From: an uncultured Candidatus Neoarthromitus sp.
GTDB lineage: Bacteria; Bacillota; Clostridia; Clostridiales; Clostridiaceae
DNA: 64,000 nucleotides
Direction of reading: 5' to 3'
NCBI GenBank assembly: GCA_937890765.1
Contig: CALADQ010000003.1
Coordinates: 1-64,000 of the forward strand
Position 1 is the first letter of the stretch, and every line of letters begins with the position of its first letter. Position numbers and translations under genes: made by a program. Under the pieces are notes generated by a model. It saw only the letters and a list, made by a program, of their open reading frames with translations, was not told the DNA's origin and searched no databases. Of this stretch, positions 8,354 through 18,091 are shown piece by piece.

Positions 8354-10942
8354 CTATTTAGCATCAAACCAACTTTTCCCTGAAGAAATATTAACCGTCA
8401 AAGGAACTAACATTTCTTTATAACAATTTTCCATTTCTTCTTTAACAATTCTCGATACTTCATCAAGTTCATTTTTATAAACGTTAAGCACTAGCTCATC
8501 GTGGACTTGAAGTATTATTTTAGATTTAAAATTTCCCTCTTCTAATTTGTTAAATACTTTTATCATCGCAAGCTTTATAATATCAGCAGCACTTCCTTGT
8601 ATTGGAGTGTTCATAGCTAACCTTTCCCCTAAAGATTTAACAATTTTATTTAAAGATTTTATTTCCATTATGTTTCTTATACGATTAAAAATTGTTTTAA
8701 CATATCCCTTTTCTATACAATCTTCTATAACATCATGCAAATATTTTTTAACTCCACCATATCTCTGAAAATATTTGTCCATGTATTCCTTAGCTTCTTT
8801 TCGTGAAATTTTTAAATCTTTTGCTAAAGCAAAATCACTTATTCCATAAATTATCCCAAAATTTACGGCCTTACATCTGCTTCTCATTTCCTGCGTAACA
8901 TCATCTTCACTTACAGAAAAAATTTCAGAAGCCGTTATTTTATGTATATCAAGATTTTCTCTAAAAGCATTTATCATTTGTTCATCTTTAGAAATGTGCG
9001 CAAGTACTCTCAATTCAATTTGAGAATAGTCCGCCGTTAAAATTAAACTTTCTTCATTATCTTGAATAAATACTTTTCTGATTTCTTTTCCCAAAGGATA
9101 TTTAACCGGTATGTTTTGCAAATTAGGTTCGGTGCTTGAAAGTCTTCCAGTTGTAGTTATTGTTTGATTAAATGAAGTATGAATCTTCCCATCAAGATCT
9201 ATAACTTCCATCAAACCAATTATATAAGTTGATTGAAGTTTTGTAATTTGTCTATAATTAATTATTTCTTCAATTATATAATGCTTTCCAATTAAAGCTT
9301 CCAAAACTTCTGCATTAGTTGAATATCCTGTTTTAGTCTTTTTTATAACGGGCAAATCCAATTTTTCAAATAATATTTTTCCCAATTGCTTTGGAGAATT
9401 TATATTAAATTCTTCACCTGCTAAACTATAAATTTTTTCGGAATACTCCTTTATTTTTAAATCGAACTCTTCTCTCAATTTTTTTAAAGTATCAATAGAA
9501 ACTCTAAAACCTTCGAGTTCTGTTTTTGCTAAAACCAAAGCCAATGGCATTTCTATATTGAAATACAAATCTTCCATTTCGTATGTATTTATTTTATTTA
9601 ATAAAGTTTTGTAGCTTTGCTCAAAATAGCAAATACATAAATTTTTTTCGTCATCACTTAATGAAACTTCCCCATATCTGTTTACCAAATTAAGAGGAGT
9701 ATATTCTTTTCCTGGATCTATTAAATAGCTTGCAAGAATCAAATCAAACTTTAAATTTTTAATTTTCATTTTGTTTTTAATCATTACTCTGTGAATTTTT
9801 TTAGAATCGAAACAAACTTTAAAACAATTTGAATTTAAAATATCAAAAGCAATTTGAAAATTATTTTTTAAAATATCCTCACCCACAAAATAAAATTTCT
9901 CATCAAAACCAAAAGAAATATTTTTGAAATATATAGAATTAATATTTTCATCTATAATTTCGCAATCAAAATATAAAATTCCTTCATATTCATCTATTTC
10001 ACATTTAAGTTTTGAAAAAGTCTGTTCATCCAAAACTTCATTTACTTTTAACTTTTTCCCTTCAAAAAAATTTGTTTCCTTTAAATTGAGTTTTGCCACT
10101 AAAGATTTCAATTCATATTTTAAATACAAATCTCTCAACTCGTATTTATTAAAATCCTCATACAATTTTAATTCTTCAATCTTAAAATCAATTGGAACGT
10201 TTCTATTTATTATTGAAAGTTTTTTAGACAAGAAAGCTAAATCCACATTTTCTATTAAACTATTTTTTATCTTTCCACTTTTCAACGATTCTATATTCTC
10301 GTAAAGATTTTCAATACTTTTGTATTCTTTTATTAAATTTAACGCTCCCTTTTCTCCAATTCCAGGAACTCCAGGTATATTGTCAGACTTATCACCCATA
10401 AGCGCTTTAACGTCAATAAATTCTTTTGAAGTAACTCCATAAAGTTCAATCATTTTATGGTTGTCATAAATTTCTTTATCTGAAATGCCCTTTTTTGTTA
10501 TAATTACATTTGTTATGTCCGAACACAATTGAAGCGCATCCCTATCACCTGTTACTATAATAGGTTGAAATCCTTGCTCTTCAAATATTTTTGAAAAAGT
10601 TCCAATTAAATCATCCGCTTCAAATCCTTCAAGCTCAAAAATATTTATGTTCATAGCATTTAAAATTTCTTTTAAGGGTGCTAATTGCTCTGCAAGTTCA
10701 TTTGGCATAGATTTTCTTCCAGCTTTGTAATCGCTATAAGCTAAATGTCTAAAAGTTTTTCCTTTCTTGTCAAAAGTTGCAACTATGTACTTAGCATTAA
10801 ATTCTTCTTGCATTTTAAAAAACATTGTCAAATATCCAAGTATTCCGTTTGTGTAAATTCCATTTAAAGTTTTTAAAAGTGGGAGAGCATAAAACGCTCT
10901 GTTCAAAAGACTATTACTATCTAATATTAAAATTTTTTCCAT
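8354..10942 (-). CDS. polA: DNA polymerase I
   Basis: Repair and Okazaki-fragment polymerase. Residues 1-285 form the 5'-nuclease domain (ILDSNSLLNRAFYAL, ATFDKKGKTFRH, EADDLIGT, GDKSDNIPGVPGIGEKGA). Residues about 310-470 are a 3'-5' exonuclease-like domain that keeps DCE in motif I but lacks a clear motif III Tyr/Asp, so proofreading is doubtful, as in many Gram-positive PolA. Residues 480-862 are the polymerase: TTTGRLSSTEPNLQNIP, ADYSQIELRVLAH, RCKAVNFGIIYG, and the catalytic QVHDELV. The start has an AAGAGGTAAG site. It leads coaE and the transglycosylase and is divergent from rmuC, with 44 nt between. Confidence 0.97.
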   Translation of the reverse strand: MEKILILDSNSLLNRAFYALPLLKTLNGIYTNGILGYLTMFFKMQEEFNAKYIVATFDKKGKTFRHLAYSDYKAGRKSMPNELAEQLAPLKEILNAMNINIFELEGFEADDLIGTFSKIFEEQGFQPIIVTGDRDALQLCSDITNVIITKKGISDKEIYDNHKMIELYGVTSKEFIDVKALMGDKSDNIPGVPGIGEKGALNLIKEYKSIENLYENIESLKSGKIKNSLIENVDLAFLSKKLSIINRNVPIDFKIEELKLYEDFNKYELRDLYLKYELKSLVAKLNLKETNFFEGKKLKVNEVLDEQTFSKLKCEIDEYEGILYFDCEIIDENINSIYFKNISFGFDEKFYFVGEDILKNNFQIAFDILNSNCFKVCFDSKKIHRVMIKNKMKIKNLKFDLILASYLIDPGKEYTPLNLVNRYGEVSLSDDEKNLCICYFEQSYKTLLNKINTYEMEDLYFNIEMPLALVLAKTELEGFRVSIDTLKKLREEFDLKIKEYSEKIYSLAGEEFNINSPKQLGKILFEKLDLPVIKKTKTGYSTNAEVLEALIGKHYIIEEIINYRQITKLQSTYIIGLMEVIDLDGKIHTSFNQTITTTGRLSSTEPNLQNIPVKYPLGKEIRKVFIQDNEESLILTADYSQIELRVLAHISKDEQMINAFRENLDIHKITASEIFSVSEDDVTQEMRSRCKAVNFGIIYGISDFALAKDLKISRKEAKEYMDKYFQRYGGVKKYLHDVIEDCIEKGYVKTIFNRIRNIMEIKSLNKIVKSLGERLAMNTPIQGSAADIIKLAMIKVFNKLEEGNFKSKIILQVHDELVLNVYKNELDEVSRIVKEEMENCYKEMLVPLTVNISSGKSWFDAK

Positions 10943-10986
10943 ACCTTACCTCTTAAAATTTATTTTTAATTACAAGGAGAAAATCT

Positions 10987-12291
10987 ATGATAAACATAAT
11001 CCTAATCGTAGGAATTGTAATAATTATTTTTCTAAACATATTTTTGATTTTGTGTTTTAGAGAATATATGTACAAATTCCAATCAAATTATATAAACAAA
11101 ATTTCAAACATTGAAAATAATATTTCCAAAATCACAACTTACGTATCAAACAGCGAAAAAAATATGCGAGAGGAAATGAGAAATCAAACAACTTCTTTAA
11201 TCGAAATAGTAAACAACAGATTAAACGAAATAAATTTAAATTTAAATTCTTCTCTAAACTCTTTGAAAAATCAATTAAACTATGATTCAAAAATGAACAG
11301 AGATGAATTATCCAAATCATTCGATAAAATATCTGTAAATCTTGAAAAACAACTTCAAGCAATCACAATAACACAAAACAATCTTATCACATCCACAGAA
11401 AAAAAACTCGATATAATGAGAGACACCGTGGACGAAAAACTTCAAAAGACTTTGGAAAATAGGATTTCAAAATCATTTGAATTTGTTAGTGAGCGTTTGG
11501 AAATCGTTCAAAAAGGAATAGGCGAAATGAATTCTCTAGCTCTTTCCATTAACGATCTTAAAAAAATTTTATCGAATGTTAAAACTCGTGGGATAATTGG
11601 AGAATATCAACTTGAAAATATTCTTTCACAAACATTATCAGAAGCTCAATATTTAAAAAACGTAATAACTAAACAAAATTCCAAAGACAGAGTTGAATTT
11701 GCAATTAAAATTCCTTGCAAAAATTCAGAACAACAAATTTTGTTACCGATAGATTCAAAATTCCCAATTGAAAATTATTCATCGCTTGTTGAGTGTTGCG
11801 AAAATTCAGATAAAGAAGGAATTTTAAAATACTCGAAACTTCTCGAAACTTCTATTAAAAAGTTTGCAAAAGACATAAGCGATAAATATATCGATGTAAA
11901 TAACACTACAGATTTTGCAATAATGTTTTTACCAATTGAAAGTTTGTATTCTGAAATATCAAAAAGAATAAATTTAATCGAGCAAATTCAACGAGAATAC
12001 AAAATAATAATAACTGGGCCAACAACTCTTTACGCATTATTAAACAGTTTAAGTTTAGCATTTAAAACAATTTCTATTGAAAAACACTCAAGCAAAGTTT
12101 GGAAAGTATTAGGTGAGGTAAAGAAAGAATTCGATAGCTTTTCAAACATTTTGGAAAAAGCAAAAGATAAGTTAGTACAAGCAACCAACGATTTAGATTC
12201 ATTATCAACAACAAAAACTAAAAAAATACAACATAAACTTAGAGATGTGGAATCTCTTCCTTATGATAACTTTCAACATGAGCCAATGTAG
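10987..12291 (+). CDS. rmuC: DNA recombination protein RmuC (434 aa)
   Basis: RmuC limits inversions and rearrangements at short repeats and carries a nuclease-like fold. An N-terminal membrane anchor (residues 3-25) is followed by a coiled coil (about 35-195, rich in Asn/Ser/Lys) and the RmuC core (about 200-400): KTRGIIGEYQLENIL, VEFAIKIPC, LPIDSKFPIENY, FAIMFLPIESLYSEI, IITGPTTLYALLNSL. The ATG has AAGGAG 7 nt upstream. It is divergent from polA, so both may share the short intergenic control region. A terminator overlaps its stop codon. Confidence 0.93.
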   Translation: MINIILIVGIVIIIFLNIFLILCFREYMYKFQSNYINKISNIENNISKITTYVSNSEKNMREEMRNQTTSLIEIVNNRLNEINLNLNSSLNSLKNQLNYDSKMNRDELSKSFDKISVNLEKQLQAITITQNNLITSTEKKLDIMRDTVDEKLQKTLENRISKSFEFVSERLEIVQKGIGEMNSLALSINDLKKILSNVKTRGIIGEYQLENILSQTLSEAQYLKNVITKQNSKDRVEFAIKIPCKNSEQQILLPIDSKFPIENYSSLVECCENSDKEGILKYSKLLETSIKKFAKDISDKYIDVNNTTDFAIMFLPIESLYSEISKRINLIEQIQREYKIIITGPTTLYALLNSLSLAFKTISIEKHSSKVWKVLGEVKKEFDSFSNILEKAKDKLVQATNDLDSLSTTKTKKIQHKLRDVESLPYDNFQHEPM

Positions 12292-12306
12292 AGGCTCATG
12301 TTTTTT
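12277..12306 (+). terminator. Terminator of rmuC
   Basis: CATGAGCC and GGCTCATG form a perfect stem followed by TTTTTT; the rmuC stop codon lies in the loop. Confidence 0.92.
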
Positions 12307-12463
12307 AATTATGAAAGAAAGAACAATCTTCAAGATCCTTTAAAATACTGTTTGGTATTTCCCCATAAATTTTACACTCATTATTTTCTCCTCTATTTTT
12401 GCAGTCATAACAATTAATACTTCTTATTAACACATCCATATTAATCATTTCATTATTGTTCAC
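12305..12463 (-). CDS. Small Cys-rich protein (52 aa)
   Basis: A short gene found by reading the minus strand. A GTG start at 12463 has AAGGGGTG upstream. The product has four cysteines arranged as CYDCKN, ECKIYG and DCSFF, a pattern expected of a small zinc- or metal-binding knuckle. I cannot name a family with certainty. It occupies the space between rmuC and the nSTAND3-like gene and converges on the rmuC terminator. Confidence 0.6.
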   Translation of the reverse strand: MNNNEMINMDVLIRSINCYDCKNRGENNECKIYGEIPNSILKDLEDCSFFHN

Positions 12464-12558
12464 TTAGACACCCCTTTATTGTAGTTAAATACAGAAATTT
12501 AAATTCTCCACAAATTTTAAGTACATTATACTACATACTAATTGAAAAATTTGTTTTA

Positions 12559-14268
12559 TTATGAACTAAAATAACAAATATTTGAAGAAATATTATTTAA
12601 AACTTCATCAACATAAATGTCACAGAAAGTATTTTCTATAAAATCTCTATTAATCTCAAGCTCATTTTGAAAACTTATTAAAGAGTAATACTCTTGTTTG
12701 TTATTTGGGATTAAATTAACAACAAAATTTATGAGCTCAATTAGCCTGTCCTTAGAATTATAAAATATTTCATCAACTCTACTTGAAAATATAAATTTAA
12801 TTCCTAAATCCTCAACAAGAATTTTCAAATCGTATAAAGCAATTTTAATTTCATTATTTAAAGTGAAATATTCAAATGAAAAATATGAATTCACATAATT
12901 CGAAATCATATAAACCAACCTATTAAAATGGTTTATAACATCTTCAAATTCATCTTCATAAATATTTTTGTAACATTCACTGAACTCACTTACAAATAAA
13001 AAATACTCAAAATTATAATTGTAGAATTCAAATTCTCTAAGCGTATAATTTTTATAAATCAAATCAATTGTCTTTTTAATAAATCCCTCATCTTTGATTA
13101 AATAATTTTTAAAATTCCTAACGCACAAAAAATATTTTATGTAATCAATTTCTTTAAGATTTAAATAACTTATTTTTGTATTTAAATCATTAATCATAAA
13201 TTCATCATACACGCCTATTAGAGAAAAAACATTTAAAATACATTCTAAAACTTCAACTGCATTATCGAATAAATATGTATTAACAATTTCATTTAAACGC
13301 CCCTTAAAGTTTTCTTCATAATATTCTTTTGTATAACAAAGAGAAATATTTAAATTTTTATATATTTTTACTAAAGATTTTAATCCTTCAAACAAACAAA
13401 CATTATTTAAAACATCTTTAAAAATTTCAAGCTCTTCGACAACTTTTGAGTTCAAAAAATCCTCAACAATTAAATTTTTTATCCCAAGTTTTCCATTAAA
13501 ATCTAAAAATATAAACACATCTTCAAGCTTTTTCAACGATTCAAAAACAATATCTTCAAAATCCATTGAACCACTAAACTCAATTTTATTTGAAAAATAT
13601 TTAGTTATTATTTTAATCCACGTATGCACATCTTCAAAACTTCCAACAAAAATTGACATTAAAATAAACTTGTCAATAAAAACAAGTTGAGCATAAAAAT
13701 TTTCCAAACTAAAATCATCCATTAAAGAAACTTTAAAATTATTTTCACCAAATAAATTTTCGGATTTATGTAAATTTAAATTTTCAATTAAAAAATTCAC
13801 CAAATTCTCTCTATACATTTCTAAATTTTTAAAATTTATTTTTGAAAAAGTTTCACACACAAACTCCCTACCATTTACAATCAAAAATTTATTTTTTGAA
13901 TTTTTAAAAAGCTCACAATATTTTTTCAATTCAATTTCCTTTAGCTCCCCAAAAAAATCATTTAAATAAAATATTTGAAAACTATTTTTGTTGTATATCT
14001 CTTCAATCTCAAAAATATTTGAAATTTTAAAAACCTCAAGCTCTTGAAACTCACAATACTTTTCTTTAAAAATTCTAATTACAATTTCTTTAAGCAATTC
14101 TTCCCTAACAAAATTATCAAAACCAACTACAATTAAAACATTTTCATTAATCAAATCACTTATAAACTCATTTAAAAATTTGCAACTAAACGAATTAAAA
14201 AGTCTATTATTTATCTCTCCACTTTTTATACTAAAAATTATCTCTTCACTCATATTAAATCTAAACAT
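12559..14268 (-). CDS. nSTAND3-like protein with a degenerate P-loop (569 aa)
   Basis: Residues about 10-160 follow the pattern I know from the 'novel STAND NTPase 3' family: a helix, then the strand VLIVVGF, then FKISNIFEIEEIY, the Walker B region QIFYLNDFFGE, and the sensor strand KFLIVNGREFV. The Walker A motif GxxxxGK[ST] is missing: the loop reads GFDNFVREELL. One of the two Walker B acidic residues is Asn. The remaining 400 residues look like a helical repeat without a recognised family. True STAND NTPases are signalling or antiphage switches; this one probably no longer binds ATP (inference). The start is uncertain: AGAAGG lies 14 nt upstream of the ATG at 14268, and the ATG at 14253 is an alternative. 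Confidence 0.6.
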   Translation of the reverse strand: MFRFNMSEEIIFSIKSGEINNRLFNSFSCKFLNEFISDLINENVLIVVGFDNFVREELLKEIVIRIFKEKYCEFQELEVFKISNIFEIEEIYNKNSFQIFYLNDFFGELKEIELKKYCELFKNSKNKFLIVNGREFVCETFSKINFKNLEMYRENLVNFLIENLNLHKSENLFGENNFKVSLMDDFSLENFYAQLVFIDKFILMSIFVGSFEDVHTWIKIITKYFSNKIEFSGSMDFEDIVFESLKKLEDVFIFLDFNGKLGIKNLIVEDFLNSKVVEELEIFKDVLNNVCLFEGLKSLVKIYKNLNISLCYTKEYYEENFKGRLNEIVNTYLFDNAVEVLECILNVFSLIGVYDEFMINDLNTKISYLNLKEIDYIKYFLCVRNFKNYLIKDEGFIKKTIDLIYKNYTLREFEFYNYNFEYFLFVSEFSECYKNIYEDEFEDVINHFNRLVYMISNYVNSYFSFEYFTLNNEIKIALYDLKILVEDLGIKFIFSSRVDEIFYNSKDRLIELINFVVNLIPNNKQEYYSLISFQNELEINRDFIENTFCDIYVDEVLNNISSNICYFSS

Positions 14269-14351
14269 ATTTTACACGAATACCTTCTAAATTTTTGAAA
14301 AATAATATTTAAACCAATCTATTAAAATAATCTATCATAGTTTATTAAAAA

Positions 14352-14384
14352 AATAAATACTTATAAAACTTATAAGTATTTATT
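14352..14384 (-). terminator. Terminator of the acyltransferase gene
   Basis: Perfect 15-bp AT-rich inverted repeat (AATAAATACTTATAA and its complement) with a 3-nt loop, followed on the minus strand by a T run. Confidence 0.75.
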
Positions 14385-14402
14385 CATATAATAATATAAA
14401 TT

Positions 14403-15434
14403 TTAAAATTTTTTAAAGGCTTTTCTAAACAACGAAATCATCAAAACAAATGGCGTTATTACAATCATCAAAAATAATGCGTACAAAATCCCAACTAAAT
14501 TTATATTTAACGATGAAATCAATGACTCTCCAAATACAAAATCAAAAATTCCTTGCTTGTAAAATATGTAATAAATAGGCATGTGCATTGAAAAATAATA
14601 AAGAGAATTTTTCCCAACAAACTTTAAAATTTTAAACCACCTTAATAAATAAGATAAAAATAAGTACGAAAAAACTCCCGTTAAACTTATAAACAAATGA
14701 AACAAATACGAAACCGTAGCTATTAAAAATCCAAAATCATAATAAATAATGTCCGCATGTTTTATAAGTCCAAATAAATTCATAACATTTATAGTTATTG
14801 ATATGAAAAAAATTAAAATTGAAACTTTGAAAAAATATGAAAAATTCCTGTTTGCAAATCTTAAGCTTGATGAAAATACATCTCCAATAAAATAATAAAT
14901 TATAAAATAAATTGAAGCATCAAACGTCCAGGGCAATGTGTGAAGTGAACCTGTAGTTCTGAATATAACAACTCCAACGTATCCCAAAATCAAAACCACA
15001 AATAAAATCAAATAATTATTAAAAAAACATTTTAACAAATAATACAAAATTTCAACTGTGAAAAACGATGTTAAAAACCAAAGTGGAATGTTTATGTATA
15101 TATTATTTCTCTTTGAAATTAAAATACTTTTAACTATATCCAAAACATCATAGCTTTCTCCTGAATAGTGGCTATAAAAAATATAAACTAATGCAGACAA
15201 AAAACACAAAACAAAATACGGAACTAAAATTCTTTTTACCTTTTTCCAAAAATAATCTCCAAAAGTATTAATAAAATGTGCTTCTCTGTACAAAAATCCA
15301 CCAACAAAATAAAATATAGGAAGTTGAAATGAAAAAATATAAGAATACACCTGAGGTTTAATTGGCATATGTCCTAGTATAACAAAAAATACCCCTATTC
15401 CTTTAAATACATCTATAAAATCAACACGTTTCAA
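14403..15434 (-). CDS. Membrane acyltransferase, acyltransferase-3 family (343 aa)
   Basis: A polytopic membrane enzyme that transfers acetyl or other acyl groups to sugars of cell-surface glycans. About ten membrane helices. The N-terminus has the family signature: a charged RVDFIDVFKGIG, then VFFVILGHMP with the catalytic-type His, then SFQLPIFYFVGGFLYR. The overall form resembles fucose 4-O-acetylase or WecH-like members. It starts with TTG (15434) behind AAGGATG. It is monocistronic, bounded by hairpins on both sides. The acceptor is unknown. Confidence 0.85.
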   Translation of the reverse strand: MKRVDFIDVFKGIGVFFVILGHMPIKPQVYSYIFSFQLPIFYFVGGFLYREAHFINTFGDYFWKKVKRILVPYFVLCFLSALVYIFYSHYSGESYDVLDIVKSILISKRNNIYINIPLWFLTSFFTVEILYYLLKCFFNNYLILFVVLILGYVGVVIFRTTGSLHTLPWTFDASIYFIIYYFIGDVFSSSLRFANRNFSYFFKVSILIFFISITINVMNLFGLIKHADIIYYDFGFLIATVSYLFHLFISLTGVFSYLFLSYLLRWFKILKFVGKNSLYYFSMHMPIYYIFYKQGIFDFVFGESLISSLNINLVGILYALFLMIVITPFVLMISLFRKAFKKF

Positions 15435-15463
15435 AATAAATCATCCTTAAATTAAAATCACAA

Positions 15464-15495
15464 AAAATGTAATACTTATTTTAGTATTACATTTT
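15464..15495 (-). terminator. Terminator of the amidohydrolase gene
   Basis: AAAATGTAATACT and AGTATTACATTTT, 13-bp perfect arms with a 6-nt loop, followed on the minus strand by TTTT and TT. Confidence 0.85.
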
Positions 15496-15505
15496 AAAGC
15501 ATCTA

Positions 15506-16672
15506 TTATAACTTCAATTCGTGTACAATTTCACCATTTATTATTGTAAATAAACAATTTGAATCAGAAAACAGAGCGCTTTTATCAAATATAACCACAT
15601 CTCCATCTTTTCCAACTTCAATACTTCCAACTCTATCATGTATATTTACAATTTCCGCAGCATTTATGGTTATGGTTTTAAGAGCATCTATTTCACTCAA
15701 TGAAGTATTTTTAGTAGCAAGCCCTGCACAAACTGGAAGATATTCTTGTTCTATAACTGGATGGTCAGTGACTATTGCAACTTTTATACCTTGTCCAATT
15801 AAAGTTCCTGGAGTTTCAAAAGTTTTATTCCCCAATTCAATTTTAGAAGCGTGAGTCATTGTTGGCCCAACTATCGCAGGAAAACCCGATTCCTTTATGT
15901 ATTCGCTTACTAAATGTCCCTCGGTACAATGATCTAAAGTTAAATTTAAATCAAATTCTTTAGCAATTCTTATTGCCGTCAATATATCATCTGCCCTATG
16001 ACAATGTGCTTTTAATGGAATTTCCTTTTTTAGAACTGGAATCATTTCTTCATATTTTAAATTTATATCAGTAAACTCTTCTGATTTTTGTTGTGCTTGT
16101 TCCTTCTTCATTAAATAATTTTTACTTTCTATTATGAAACTTCTCAAAAGAGCGGCAATTCCCATTCTAGTCATTGGAGTTTTAGATTTAGAATTGTAAA
16201 CTCTTTTTGGATTTTCTCCAAAAGCAATTTTCATTCCTATAGGATTTTTAACAACCATTTCATCTATTGAATTTCCATAAGTTTTAAAAGCTCCAAATGT
16301 TCCACCACAAACATTTGCACTTCCAGGACCTGAAACAACTACAGTAACTCCTCCCTCACGTGCGTGTTTAAAACTTCTATCCATGGGATTTATACCATCT
16401 ATTGCTCTCATGTGAGGAGTGATAGGATCAGTCATTTCATTTCCGTCAGAACCTTCAAATCCCATTCCCCATTCAAAAAGTCCCATGTGTCCATGTGCAT
16501 CAATAAAACCTGGATAAACAAATTCTCCATTAAGTTCAATAACTTTTTCATTTTCATTAGGCTCAATGTTATTTGATACTTCAATTATTTTTCCATTTTC
16601 TATTCTCACATCTCCTCTATCTAAAATTCCTAATTCGCCCATCGTATAAATTTTCCCATTCTTAATTAACAT
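15506..16672 (-). CDS. Amidohydrolase (imidazolonepropionase-like, 388 aa)
   Basis: A metal-dependent hydrolase of the amidohydrolase superfamily with unknown substrate. The beta-sandwich N-terminus (LIKNGKIYTM ... GEFVYPGFIDAHGHMG) provides the HxH metal motif. Later ligands are in LKAHCHRADD, LDHCTEGH and IVTDHPV, and the C-terminal strand GSIEVGKDGDVVIFDK is typical. Members with this layout act on imidazolones, N-acetyl sugars or acyl-amino acids; I cannot choose. The ATG has AAAGGAG upstream. The next gene upstream is tspO, 28 nt away, so the two may be cotranscribed. Confidence 0.88.
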   Translation of the reverse strand: MLIKNGKIYTMGELGILDRGDVRIENGKIIEVSNNIEPNENEKVIELNGEFVYPGFIDAHGHMGLFEWGMGFEGSDGNEMTDPITPHMRAIDGINPMDRSFKHAREGGVTVVVSGPGSANVCGGTFGAFKTYGNSIDEMVVKNPIGMKIAFGENPKRVYNSKSKTPMTRMGIAALLRSFIIESKNYLMKKEQAQQKSEEFTDINLKYEEMIPVLKKEIPLKAHCHRADDILTAIRIAKEFDLNLTLDHCTEGHLVSEYIKESGFPAIVGPTMTHASKIELGNKTFETPGTLIGQGIKVAIVTDHPVIEQEYLPVCAGLATKNTSLSEIDALKTITINAAEIVNIHDRVGSIEVGKDGDVVIFDKSALFSDSNCLFTIINGEIVHELKL

Positions 16673-16700
16673 ACTTAAAGCTCCTTTTATAAATAATTAA

Positions 16701-17168
16701 TTACATTTCATTATACATCCAAATAAAATAATTTAATAGACCAGCGTAAATTAACCAAATCAAATATATTAACATGATAAAAGATGATATCTTAGAATTT
16801 CTAAAATATTTTAAACCTAAATATATGGATGAAATTATTAAAACAACTATTATAAAGAAAGCTATTCCATAAAGTCTCTGGGAAAAAAATATATAGCTCC
16901 ACGAAAAATTTACAATCATCGAGAGTATATAAACAAATAAATTTCTTCCTTCTTTCCTATAATCAAGGGTTATTGCCAATGCCAAAAGAAAATATAATAT
17001 TCCCCAAGCAATTGGAAAAACAAAACTTGGAACTGCAAATGAAGGTTTTTCCAAAGAATTATATATTAATTTAGGATTAAACATACTTAAACTAGATAAA
17101 TAACCACCTACATAATTAAAAATTAAAATCCATATAAAGAAATTTATCGTCTTACTTTTTTTCTTCAT
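16701..17168 (-). CDS. tspO: TspO/MBR family membrane protein (155 aa)
   Basis: A five-helix membrane protein that binds porphyrins and affects tetrapyrrole or stress physiology. Family signatures include LIYNSLEKPSFAVPSFVFPIAWGILY (loop 1), NFSWSYIFF and the final LIWLIYAGLLNYFIWM. The normal family length is about 155-160 aa. The start is between a TTG at 17177 and an ATG at 17168; the GAGGT is too near the TTG, so I take the ATG. The function in this organism is unknown. Confidence 0.88.
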   Translation of the reverse strand: MKKKSKTINFFIWILIFNYVGGYLSSLSMFNPKLIYNSLEKPSFAVPSFVFPIAWGILYFLLALAITLDYRKEGRNLFVYILSMIVNFSWSYIFFSQRLYGIAFFIIVVLIISSIYLGLKYFRNSKISSFIMLIYLIWLIYAGLLNYFIWMYNEM

Positions 17169-17231
17169 AATAATCAATACCTCATACTTTTTATTTTTTA
17201 ATATATTATTATTTAGTAGTTATTTTTATAC

Positions 17232-17257
17232 AAAAAAAATGGAACCAAATAGTTCCA
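17232..17257 (-). terminator. Terminator of the rhomboid-like gene
   Basis: TGGAAC and GTTCCA arms with a 6-nt loop, followed on the minus strand by eight T. Confidence 0.85.
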
Positions 17258-17267
17258 CAAAAATTTT

Positions 17268-18059
17268 TTATTCTTTATGAACATGATCAAAAATATGTTC
17301 ACTACAATATTCATAATTCCCATTACATTTTGAACAATATCTAAATTCTAAATTTTCATCATCCATATCTGTTTTATTGCAAACTTCACATCTGTGTTTA
17401 TAACTAATCTTCTGATTAAAATTTAAAACCTTACCTTGTAATTTTTTCTTTCTAATTCTTGAACTAACTCCCATTTTAGAATTTTTAATTAGCATTGGGG
17501 CGAAAAATATTAAGAAGTTCAGTATAGGAACTAGTTCTAAAATTTTTCCTCCCCAAGTATTCGCAATTAAAAATCTATATCCTGTTACAGTTAGTATAAC
17601 TATTGCAACATATTTCATTTTAACAGGCAAAACATAAAATAAATATACAATTTGGTTAGGGCAATAAACTGCGTACGCTAAAAACAAAGAAAAGTTTAAC
17701 GCTCCTGCATCTAAAATATACATTCCTGTAAGCATAGAAGCCGAACTCATAATTATAATTCCTAAAAAATAATACACATTAAATTTAAATGTTCCCCACA
17801 AAAATTCTAATTGTCTTCCAATATAATAATAACACATCAGTGAAATTATAAAAAATATTGGATTAAACGTAACTGGCACGAAAACATAACTTACTAATCT
17901 CCAAATTTCTCCTCTCAAAACTAATTGAGGCACTAATGTTAATTGAAGAGATAAATTAATTCCTCCAAACACCGAAAGCAAATAAACTAAAATATTTGCA
18001 ACGACTATAACTATCATTAAATTTTTGATTCCGTAGTTTTTAAATTTGTGTGTTTTCAT
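17268..18059 (-). CDS. Rhomboid-like membrane protein without catalytic dyad (263 aa)
   Basis: Six predicted membrane helices in a rhomboid arrangement: the loop RGEIWRLVSYVFVP corresponds to the WR motif, followed by the polar helix and a GxxxG-like segment. The active-site GxSG is absent (the equivalent helix reads AGALNFSLFLAYAVY) and no catalytic His is found in the later helix. It is therefore probably a rhomboid pseudoprotease, as found in several clostridia (inference). A soluble tail (about 200-263) carries a zinc-finger pattern: CEVC, CSKC and CSEH followed by two His. The ATG has AAGGGAGG upstream. Confidence 0.75.
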   Translation of the reverse strand: MKTHKFKNYGIKNLMIVIVVANILVYLLSVFGGINLSLQLTLVPQLVLRGEIWRLVSYVFVPVTFNPIFFIISLMCYYYIGRQLEFLWGTFKFNVYYFLGIIIMSSASMLTGMYILDAGALNFSLFLAYAVYCPNQIVYLFYVLPVKMKYVAIVILTVTGYRFLIANTWGGKILELVPILNFLIFFAPMLIKNSKMGVSSRIRKKKLQGKVLNFNQKISYKHRCEVCNKTDMDDENLEFRYCSKCNGNYEYCSEHIFDHVHKE

Positions 18060-18091
18060 GAAAAGCCTCCCTTCTTTTTAAATTTTAAAAT

